64,000 bases of DNA from Corbicula japonica. Its lineage: Eukaryota > Mollusca > Bivalvia > Venerida > Cyrenidae. Shown here one piece after another: positions 36,301 through 48,300 of the stretch. Made by a program: the position numbers and the translations under genes. Under the pieces are notes generated by a model, which searched no databases, was not told where the DNA came from, and was given only the letters and a program-made list of their open reading frames with translations. The stretch covers positions 9,599,374 to 9,663,373 of the forward strand of contig JAZAYU010000001.1 in assembly GCA_038501625.1 (NCBI GenBank), written 5' to 3'. Every line of letters starts with the position of its first letter. The first letter of the stretch is position 1.

Positions 36301-39300
36301 ATTGAGTGGAAACGGTTTTCGCTTTTCAGGCTGCTGTGACCTTGACCTTTGACCTACTGACCCCAAATCAACAGGGTTTTCTAATCAATAATGGCTATCA
36401 CCCTATGAAGTTTGAAGGCTCTGGGTCAAAGGGTACTCGAATTATTGAGCGGAAACGGTTTTCACTCTTCGGGCCCCTGTGACCTTGACCTTTGACCTAC
36501 TGACCCCAAAATCAATAGGGTTCTTCTACTCAATAAGGGATATCACCCTATGAAGTTTGAAGGCTCTGGGTCAAAGGGTACTCGAGTTATTGAGTGGAAA
36601 CGGTTTTCACTCTTCGGGTCACTGTGACCTTGACCTTTGACCTACTGACCCCAAAATCAATAGGGTTCGTCTACTCAATAAGGGCTATCATCCTATGAAG
36701 TTTGAAGGCTCTGGGTCAAAGGGTACTCGAATTATTGAGCGGAAACGGTTTTCACTCTTCGGGTCACTGTGACCTTGACCTTTGACCTACTGACCCCAAA
36801 ATCAATAGGGATCTTCTACTCAATAAGGGCTATCACCCTATGAAGTTTGAAGGCTCTGGGTCAAAGGGTACTTGAGTTATTGAGCGGAAACAAAGTGTGA
36901 CTGACAGACAGACAGACGGACAAGGCAAAAACAATATGTATCCCCCAGAGGGGGTTAGACATAACTATTATTGAATATTCTAACACGACTTGACGTTTTT
37001 CCTATTGAATTTGCTGTGAATTTTTACACGATAATTCACCGCGCGTGGGCACAGCTATTACTTAATACCTGTCGGTATAAACTTATCACGTAACAATTGT
37101 ATTTTTCGCTGGGATTTAATTTCGCGCATTTAAGAAAGCACATAATTCGCGAATATTTTACCCGCGCGTAATATGATGATACCACAGTAATAGAATAATG
37201 TTTATTTTATATATTTAGATTAAATACTATAATTATTTTTCGCTATTTTGAGGCAACGTTGAGGTGACGTTAACGCGCCATTTTAACGACGTCACGTCAT
37301 TTCCGTTGTTTACATGTTATTTCCTGGTGCAGTATTAAACCGTTGGAATGACAAATACGGTTCGAACGACGACTGGAGAGTGCTGGATGCGCGATTGAAT
37401 GGAAATGTAATCAAGTTTGTTATTTAATCTTTTAATTATTATCAGATTTTGAATTACGGAGATGTTTAGGGAGTAAACACTAACAGCCGATCTTATAACC
37501 CATTTGCGTTATTACAACACGCTAAAATTGAATTATGATTATTTCGCTTATTCAGTCAGATGTGTCGTGTTAGAATTGAAATAATCAATAGCTTCCGGTG
37601 AATTATCGCAGGATAATTCACGGGGCGTCGTTCAGCCGCGTAGATATATATCACTCGGGGCTACGCCCCTCGTGATATATCCTTACGCATCTGAACTCCG
37701 CCCCGTGAATTATCCTGCGATAATTCACCAGAAGCTAGTGATTATTTCTTAAGTAACAATTTAATTACAGAGTAACGCTAGATATTTGATATATAATCAA
37801 ATTTTTGATTTGAATCATCTTTATATTAATTAAAATTCATTTTATAATCACAAATATTCTAAAAATAATCATTAATAAATGGGAAAAATGAATTTATAAA
37901 GCCGATTTCGGAAATTCCCAGTCAATTTCAGTAGATTTCAGTAATTGGGCCGATTTCGGTAAATCGGGTGACCCCTATTTTTACTTCCACTTTTGCAATT
38001 TTGTAGGCGACAATCTGATTGGGTCAAAGGGTTAGTGATAAAAGCATGTTTTAGTTACTCATCATCAGATTCTGATAGCGTAGCGGTTTTCAAGAAATGA
38101 TATAAATCAGATTGGCACCAAACAATACCTACCTTTTGTATTGGACTAGATCTACAGCAGATGACTGAGTTACATTTTCCTGCCAACATCAAAAACAGCT
38201 TCTCGACATCTTTTTCTAGTGCAAATGCCAAGGTTTTGCCATCAATAACGAGACCATACTCCCGTATCTTGGTAGGAGGACTAGCTTCTGTCTCGGCCGG
38301 AGTTTTCTCATCTTTGATAATTTCTTCAAGATGGTACTTCATGAGATCACATGTTGTTTCCTATTAAACAATTTTCCTTTTACTTCATATATACGCATTA
38401 TATCGCATTTGTGACAAGTGTAAATCCAGATTGGCAAACTCATCCATGCCAACTGATCAGACTCTGCGTTGTTCACTTTTTGGTCAGAAATATCCGGATG
38501 AATGAAAAAGCAAACAGTGCAGATCCTGATCAGACAGCACAGATGTGTCTATACTGGTTGCCCACACTATAAAGGTATCTACATGGAAGAAAGGGTTATT
38601 ATACAGTAAAGAAATATCCTGATCCCAAGGTTTTAAAACTGAGAATGGAAACCAGTCTCAAATCTCAAGCATCTGATTGGCTAAAATGGCGACTGGTTGC
38701 CATTTCAGCCAATCAGATGCTTGAGATTTGAGACTGGTTTCTAAGCTCAGGTTTATAACCTTGAGGCCTGGACTTTGGTAATTTGCCACTTGTGTCATTT
38801 TGTAGATATGTTTCAGCTGTATGTATATATATATGTGTCTCTAGTTTCAAAATTTCAATCCCCACCCTATCCCAAATTGCCGCTGACCCATGTACATTTT
38901 ATAATTGTCTGCCATTTTGCATATTTCTGGAAAAAGCATGTAACTGTTAAAGTTTAAGGAAACTGAAAGAACATTAACTAGATTTTGTATGTGTGTAATG
39001 GGCAAAGCTTTCATTTAAAATTTCAATTGAGCCAGTCCCCTTTATTGTGCAAACTGGTGTTTTGAAGCAATTTTCTGACAAAGCAAAAGCTGAGATCCTG
39101 ATCAGGCTGTGTGGATGGCCAGGCTGATCTGGATCTAAGCTTCTTCTGTAAATGTTATTGAACATTCTCCCCGTATTAAACCAGATTCTCCTCATTCAAA
39201 CAATTCCCCATAAACAAACAACAACAACTCCATTCAGTACTTCAAAGTACATGTATATTTCACCATCCCAATTACTTAACTAAGCCCTACTTAATAAACT

Positions 39301-42300
39301 TAATCTTAAGTTAACCCATCACTCAATCAACCCCCACCCTCCCCTACCCTTTACACTAGAAACAAAACCTGCCTTATTTTTTCAAATTAAAGAACAAATA
39401 CCTTATTTTCTGCATTGACCACTACAAGCTGTTGTTCAGGATTGAACAGCTGTGATGAATAGGCTATCTGGATTGCTGTTTCCTGCTTGTCACCCGTCAG
39501 CACCCAGACCTTGATGCCGGCCATACGCAGGTTGTGGATTGTCTCAGGAACCCCGTCTTGTAGCTTGTCTTCTATACCTGTAACATATCACCAGCAAAGG
39601 TAATTCACATCCATCAAGAACACAGATGTTCAGACATTTTAACTTCCAAGAATTAAATAGATGCATGTAATTAAGTAACTAAGTTAAGTTAAGAATGGAG
39701 CTCTAAATAAAACCTTTATAAAAAATGTGTTTTGGATCCCATTTTGCAGGTTTACATAGAAATCTTGTAAATACAAAGTGTGAATGTTTCCCCTGAAGCT
39801 TCTCAAAGTCTGGCAGCTTTTGAAAATTTACTAGTAAAGTCTGATAATCAGTTTTTAAACCCTTAACCCTTTCCTCCATAGATACGCATTTTTACACATA
39901 TGCGACCAGTGTAGATCCAGATCAGCCAGCACATCCTTGCCGTCTGATCAGGATCTGCACTGGTCGCATTTTGGTCAGAAATACCCTAATGAATAAAACA
40001 GCAAACAGTTTAGATCCTGATCAGACGGCACGGATGTGCTGGCTGATATGGATCTTAACTGTTTGCCCTAGCAATAAAGGTGTATCCGTGGAGGAAGGAG
40101 TAAAGTGCTAAGCACAGCATTTGTCACATGTGACATTGACCAGTATAGACCCAGATTAGCCTATGCATCAATGCAGTCTGATCAGTGTGGACTGGTGCAA
40201 CATGATAGAAAGATCAATCCAAAAAATTACTTAGGCAGGTAAACATGCAGTAAACATTTCCAACCTGTTGCTCCAAGAAGTTCTAGGTCACACTCTATCC
40301 TACAAGCAGAGTCCAGTAATTTCTCTTCTCTCCCTTCAAGAGCTGACTCTGCCTCCAAATGCTGCCGCGCCCATTCTGTATAGGCTTCCTTTGGTAACAG
40401 CTGTAAACATAATAACAAGGATTACATGTTGATTTGATTGGGCAACAACAATGCTCACTTATATAACTGACTGGAACCAGCAGTGGTTGATTTTATAGGA
40501 CAGAAAGGGGACCAGCAGTGCACTTTAATTTCTGAATGACTAAAAATCAGCAATTCACCTTATATTTACTTTTTTGCAAAAGTTATTAAGTTGGTACATT
40601 TGGTATAGTAATAAACATTAATTCATGCATAACACATCGGTTTTTACCATATTTACAATGGTGCTATAAAAACTCATCTTACACAAACATGAGCTATGTG
40701 TCAATGGTGGTAATGGCTCGAATTCGGTTCTTTGCACCATGCAATCTAGGACTTTTTCTTAATATGCATACTGTATTGTTCTTTCTTAATGCCCATAGGG
40801 GAATATAGAAGTGCTTATTCAAGTCCAGTAACCTTAACTCATTATTATACAACTTGCATATCCAACTTATTTGATGTAGAGTATGTTACCTTTCTGGCCA
40901 TACACAATGTGCGGAGACCCTGCATAGCATACTCCAGGATGTGCTCTTCTGTCTTCCTCCTCATCTGGGAAAACTCTTCCTCATCTATACACAGGTAAAA
41001 TTACTTTGGTTAATACAACTTTGTATAATTTTTATTTTGTTTTCTACCTATTTTGAACAAGTTCTAGCAACTCTTATTCAACACACTTAGACTGCTTACT
41101 GGCTGAGAACCAGAACTCTTGCTGTCGCTGATCAGGCCGGCTAAACATTACACATTGTATTATTTATCAAGCTTCTTGCACATAATATGTGTATTTAGCA
41201 TCTAACTTATCATTTGCTTTGCAGTATCTTTTGAAATAAATCTTACATAATTCTGTAATAAAAACAAGGTTTTACCTAGAAAAACAAATGGAGTTTACTC
41301 CAATAGATCATTATGTTCACATGCAAAAAAATAATAGTCCAAAATTGTAAAATTCAGATTAAAGACCAGTCTCAAATCACTTCCTGTTTAGCCAATCAGA
41401 CACTTGAGATCTGAGACTTGTCTCCAATCTCAGTTTATAATCTTTGGTCAAAAATCTGAGACGGGTACCTCTCTTGTGCTTGGCAATCATGCATATCTGA
41501 AAGGAACAAAGAAATGAAATTCCAAGCCTAGCAAGTAATAAACATTTTACCTTTGTACTTCTTTGCAAGGACACTCAGAACTGCTGAGTCTGCACCTTTT
41601 GTGTACAAAATGATTTCTTTGGTAAGTGGATGCCTCACGATCACAGACATGCGTTTGCGTGTTGAGTCAAACGTCAGCACATGTAGAACCTCAAACTCAA
41701 CTTCTCCTTCTCCTGAAAATGTAATCAATTGTTTTCATAAAGTATACATTAACAAACAAAATATTACTTATTATCAGTTTATTAAACAATTAACTCTTTA
41801 AGTTCTAAGAACAGCATCTGTCACATTTGTGACCAGTGTATCCACACAGTATGATCAGGGTCTACGTGGTTTGCTATTCAGTTAACCCTTTCCTCCATAG
41901 ATACGCATTTTTTAGGCATGTGCGACCAGTGTAGATCCAGATCAGCCGGCACATCAGCACTTACTGTCTGATCAGACTGGTTGCATTTAGGCACTGGTTG
42001 CATTTAGGTCAGAAATAACCTAACAAAACAAAAAGCGAACAGTGCAGATCCTGATCAGATGGCACGGATGTGCCGGCTGATCTGGATCTACACTGTTCAC
42101 CCAAGGCACCTGTTAACCAAATAAAGGTGTGTCTATGAAGGAAAGGGTTAAAAGGTTTTGCTTAACATCTCCAACGACAACAAATGGTCTAAGTTAAGTA
42201 CATTAAGCTCAGTTGGTAGCATGTTCAGGTTTTCACAGCTAGGTGCGGTCGCCGTAACATATTGGGTTGATTCCCTGTATGAGCAATGTCATTTCAAGTT

Positions 42301-45300
42301 AAAATTCCACTTAATTGGTCAGGTTTATAACAGTTTTTGTCTTTTTACAATAAATGTCTATTTTTCAGTCAATTTAACATTACTCGGTTATTTTGAAAAA
42401 CAGTCTGATAAAGACACATCACTGTGGTATCATAATATTTCGCGGTGGTTTAATTTTCGCGTGAAATCAAAACCTAGCAAAATCAAACCATTGAATATCT
42501 TGTCTGATTAGAATAATACAAGTGCGTGAATTTACGCCCTCGCGAAAATACCACTTATGTCATTGGCATGAACTTTGATCACCGCGAAATAAATGATACA
42601 ACAGTAGTTCATTTATTTAACATTTAATAGTTTGTGAACATTTTTACACTTACAAATACACAATATACCATATACATGTAATGATTGTATTGGAGTGGTG
42701 GGAAAAGACAAATGTTTGCAGTTTTTGAAAGAAAAACTTGGTAGATCAATTCTGAATTTTATGTTTGATTAAATTACGTTTATAAAAAAAAATGACCATG
42801 CCCACCATTTTGTAAGCATAACTTATTTTTCTGTTCAGTGAAGTTTTGTTATTTGTTTACTTTTACCTATTAGAGAATCTTTAGAAAATCCAATCAGGAT
42901 TTAATAGTTTGTTTGCACAGCCACACATTTAAGCAGCTGATTTATTTTAGTCTTGCATTCCATGGTAACCAAACTAGCCAAATCAAATCCGTTCCTGTAA
43001 TTTATTATAAATAAACAAAACAAGAAGGCTTTCTTGCAAAAGTGATGGTTAACATTACAACCAACACATAAATGCACACCTTAATTAAACTATAAAATAT
43101 TACAAATGTATGTTGCAATCATTGTTTTCCTCACATGATGTTTGTGGGTACTAAAGGAAGTTAGACATCTAGTATTTCCAGAAAGCAACACACTACATTA
43201 GAACATACCCCCACACCCATCTCCTGGAAAACACTGATTGGTGCATACATATATTGTTAGCACTAACATTAGTCGATCAGCCAATGTGTGACCATTCATG
43301 AACATGGCTACTTATTCTTGCAGGTATGGACAAAGCAACAGTTTCTTCTCGACAAATTCCTGTTCACTGAATTTTGTACAGGTGGACAAAAACCCTTTGC
43401 AAAAACTTGTATAGAAATACAATCATTTTTGGTGAAATCTCATTAGAGTTCATGACAAGCAGTTTGTTATATATTTATTTAACCCTCACCTCCACATATA
43501 CACCTTTTTACCCATAAGCGACCAGTGTAGATCAAGATCAGCCGGCACATCAGTGCCATCTGATCAGGATCTGCACTGGTCGCATTTTGGTCAGAAATAA
43601 CCTAATGAATCAAAAAGCGAACAGTTTAGATCCTGATCAGACGGCATGGATGTGCCCGCTGATCTGGATCTAAACTGTTCGCCCTCGCAATAAAGATTTA
43701 TCTATGGAGGAAAGGGTTAATACTAGCATTTAAAGGGATCATTTTACCTGTTCAATTCATAAAACAGATCTTGTCCGGAAGTGAATTTGTTCTACACTCA
43801 TTAATAAGTCATTATAAATACATTAATTAAAACTTTATTTGACCAGGTAAGCTTGGTTTATGCTATGATATTGTTATTGCTAACACTGGTATTACAATAG
43901 GTATTACATGTGTATAATAGTGTTGTTTGTGATGAGCAATCCATAAATATATTGACTTTACTACTTAAATGATTCGAATACAATCAATGTTTGGACGGCT
44001 ACTTTTTCCACATAGAAATAAAGTTGCAACATTAAACAGTACTAGGCAATGGTAAGTAGAACAAAGCACATGGACGTCAGTAATACAGAGCTTATAGCTT
44101 ATAAACTAGCACACAAATTGAGAGAATCAAGCAATCTTTGCTTTACTTCAAATACATATACCCAGGAATTTCTTGAGTATGAATACATAAGTACACAGTG
44201 AATCTTAAGCTACACAGGGCTGGAGGTTATAAAACTGAGATTGGAAACCAGTCTCAAATCTCAAGCATCTGATTGGCTGAAATGGCGACCAGTCGCCATT
44301 TCAGCCAATCAGATGCTTGAGATTTGAGACTGGTTTCCATGCTCAGTTTTATAACCTTGGGCACAGGGATAAAATGGTGTTCATGACATTAAAAACTTAT
44401 TTGATAATAAACACCACCCCCTTCATTCATATAGTCATACCAGTTCACAACTTGTATGAAGAAACCGAGATAATTGTAATTAGGATATTGTGAAAGGCAT
44501 GTGAAAGGCATGTTAAAATTTCATAAATGTCTGATTGTTAGATGCAGAAAGCTACAGAACTTGGAGCTGGTCATGTTTTGCTGATACTGGGCTTCACACT
44601 GATGTTTATATTACATTATGCCAAGTAGTCAACTTTCGAAAACCATATTGCTGCCATATTTTATCATGTGGACACTTAAACATGTTGAGAACCTATCATG
44701 CAATAGTTATGTTAAAATTATCATTTCAGAGGTTATTTTTTTTATAATTATGTACTTTTATATGAATCCATGTATTTGGGCATCATACTGACATGAATGA
44801 TGTCACTCATAATGTAATTTACTATAAAATCATTTGTTTCATCTCTTGGTCAGAAATAACCTTATGAATCAAAAAGCGAACAGTTTAGATCCTGATCAGA
44901 CTGATCTGGATCTAAACTGTTCGCCCACGCAATAAAGGTGTTTCTATGGAGGAAAGGGTTAAAGTGCTAACCAAAGCACTTGAGACCTCTGAAACCGGTG
45001 TAGATCTAGATCTATCAGCCTTTGTATCCAGTCTGATCAAGGTCTACACTGTTTGCTGTTCAGTTAATTAATTTGCTAAATAAATTTCAGTAAAACAACC
45101 CTATGAAAAATGACTGGACCAGTCCAGATTGAAAGAACGGTAAACCCATTGTGTTTATTCAGCAAACAGAATCTATCTGCGAAGCACAAACCAAAATTTA
45201 AAAATAAATCTACAGTACTGAAGACGGTCTTTCATTTTTGAAAAGACGAATGGTTAATATATATAGGAAGGAAATATTGAATAAAACAGATATAATTTAT

Positions 45301-48300
45301 GAACAAAGAATGATTTAATTAAATAGTTATTTCTGAAAAGAGGAATGCTTTAATAATTAGTAAAAACTTATTTACTGGTCAAGAAATATTTCAAGGATCC
45401 AAATCCACACTGTCATGTGCTAATCTAAAATGCTAGCAGGAAAGCTCCAACGAATTATAGAAATGTCATGTACTACAGTTTTAATTACAGTTACTTGATG
45501 AAGAACCTGTTTCCAGCAAAATAGGATGGAGTACTAAATGAACTATCAGAAAATGGTTGAAAGTAATTAATCACAATAGATGATTTTATTGCTTTTCAAT
45601 TCAGTATAATTATATCCGTGTATAAAACTGAAAGTAATATTATTACGACTGGTGACAACAGTAGAGGTGCATGTTGCTGAGCTTCCCTTTTGCTGAATAC
45701 CAAGTCTAAGGTGGATAATATCTTTTTTTTCATTTTAATAAAGTTAGTTTGGCGAAAAAAGTTAAAGATCAATCAATTCATACTGATATACAATAAAATC
45801 AAAATATTTCATCCTGCATAAACTTTTCTGTGGTAGTTTCTTACTCAGGAGGTGTCCATACAGTTTTCTATTCATACTTAGACAAGAAAATCACATGCCA
45901 AAATTTTACTGGCATATTACAAAGAGTAGAGTTCATTTTTGTTATGGCATTCACAACCAATTAAATCAAATTCTTCATAACTATATTGCTCATGTTTTTT
46001 GGGGTAGCTGGATGCATAACATATGTTTATGCAGAAGTCTTTTAGAAAATAGATCACATTAAAGCTTAATGTTTAAAAAAAGCATGTTTTTAATTTTACC
46101 ACTAAATTCTAATTATCCACCTTTAAACATATTGTATGCAGATAGTAAGTGGTCAGTGAAAAAATTAAAAATCTTTAAAAAATGAAACAACTGCTATTGT
46201 GTGCGTGTTTGCAATGATTTTCAATGCAAAAAAGAAAATCAGTCTTACAATAAACTTGCAGAACACACTTAATGCAAAATGCAAAGTCCCTATAACTCAC
46301 CTGGATCCTTCTTGTAACCTATGAGGACATTGTGAAAATCATTATACACATACTTGAAAATAATATATAACACCAGTCCTGAAGGTTATAAAATTGAGTT
46401 ATGAAACCAGTCTCAAATCTCAAGCATCTGATTGGCTGAAATAGCGACCAGATGCTTGAGATTTGAGACTGGTTTCTATGCTCAGTTTTATAACCTTGGG
46501 CACAGAAGAAACACTTGTGTTAACCCTTTACTCCATGCATATAGGTTTTATCACATGTTTTGAGCGAACAGTGTAGATTCAATTCAGCCAGCACTGTTCA
46601 CTTCTTGATCAAAAATGACCTAATAAATCAAAAAAAGCTAACAGTGTTGGTCCTGCTCAGACAGCAAAATGCCCAAGGTTATAAAACTGAGCATGGAAAC
46701 CAGTCTCAAATCTCAAGCATCTGATTGGCTGAACTGGCGACTAGTCGCCATTTCAGCCCATCAGATGCTTGAGATTTAAGACTAGTTTCCAATCTCAGCT
46801 TTATAACCTTCGACCCAGATGTCTTATCAAGAAAGATAAAATAAAACTGTTACATTGAAAGATTTCACTGGGTTTAAATTTGTACATTTTCCTTGTGTGA
46901 AATATGCAGAAATTAAACCTGCACCCAATATGATACCACACGAACAGAAGTACTTCAGGCAGACAAGAACCCACATATACCTGCTCCTAACTAAAAAATA
47001 TCAATCACAAAAATCTAAGCTGATTTTAATGAACCTAAATTGACTTCTGAAATCCTGATTTCTGGATCAGCACAGTATTTCTTCATGGCATAAATTCTTT
47101 CAAGTTGAAAAAAATTATATCCAAAGCAATATGATTTTAGTGCCCAGCAAGAAATGGTTTAAAACATGCCAATTTATCACTCACTTATAAAAGAGATTTT
47201 ATCAGCTATTTCTATTTTGAATGTAACATAATACTAACCAGGTAAGAGAACTGTGACAGATTTGGCTGTTCTACCCTTTAGACAGCAGCTGTATGTGCTT
47301 GCAGCTCTAACGAGGGCAAGCTCATCCGGACTCTCCGCTTCATAACGAGTCCTTGACATATCTGATCTAAACGATGATGCCACACTTCCTGCTATACTAC
47401 TTGTTGGTGTTGATATTTTTGGCATAAATTCATTTCTTTGAGAAAATCGTGGAAATTTTTCTCTGTCCAGACTTAAATTATTGTTTTGTTGAGAGATCGG
47501 AGGTAATGCAGTTCTGCCATTACGTGATGGAACTCCATCATGTGACAATGGCACTAGTTTTTTAGATATCACAGGTGGGTCTTGGATTTTAGTGTAATTT
47601 GTAAGGACTGCATTTTCTGACTGGTTTTGGTTGGATCGGCTCCCCAGCCCGTTAGCTGGTTGACCATTGGTGTTTGTAGTAGCACTAGTGGAGGCTATGT
47701 TTCCTTCATCGTCCATCTGTTTATAAAAAGAAACAATATCTATAATTAATGAAAAGTTTTATTTTTATATTAATTTTGTAAAACATTATTTGCACTGTTT
47801 TTGTAAAGTTATATACAGTAAAGAGAAATGTGTCCTCAGACACAGATGCCCCAATTGCTACAACATTTGTAACAAATGGCCATAACTCTGATAAAAATGG
47901 TTGCAGGAAAATATCTTTTCTTAAGGATCTACAAATCCTGCTTGATCACCTGTGCATGTTTGAAAGAAATCTGCCTGATAGTTAATGAGGAGTTGATGAT
48001 ATGGGGGATGTACATATGTTCAGACGGACAGACGAGTGCAACTTATTATAGACAAAAGTAAAAACTTTAAAATAGAAATAATTCTGTAAAAACTTATTGT
48101 AGAGATATAGATTTTGTGCAAAGCACATCTTCTCATTTCCCTTTATAAATTTTTCATTAATTCTCATGTTTCTTATTGGACTAGTGATATGCTATATATA
48201 GGTTGATTTATTGTTCTTTACTAGAGTTAATCAATACAAATACTTACGATGTCCTCGTGTGCATGAAGGGAGACAACTACTGTGTTACAGATTGCCATAA

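Larger units (their letters stand above)
33293..37974. mobile_element. Second copy of the Mutator-like element, left end missing
   Basis: Near-identical to 27302-30786, with right end TTTCGGTAAATCGGGTGACC and CTATTTTTAC following. The left TIR is cut off next to the N gap. It carries two extra insertions (35288-35995 and 36978-37752). Confidence 0.65.
33293..39936 (-). repeat. Duplicated block, copy 2
   Basis: 6,644 bp. It exceeds copy 1 by 1,199 bp, accounted for by insertions of about 710 and 775 bp minus two tandem units of about 145 bp. It joins directly to the single-copy exon w11 side, so this copy is the collinear one on the right. Confidence 0.9.
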
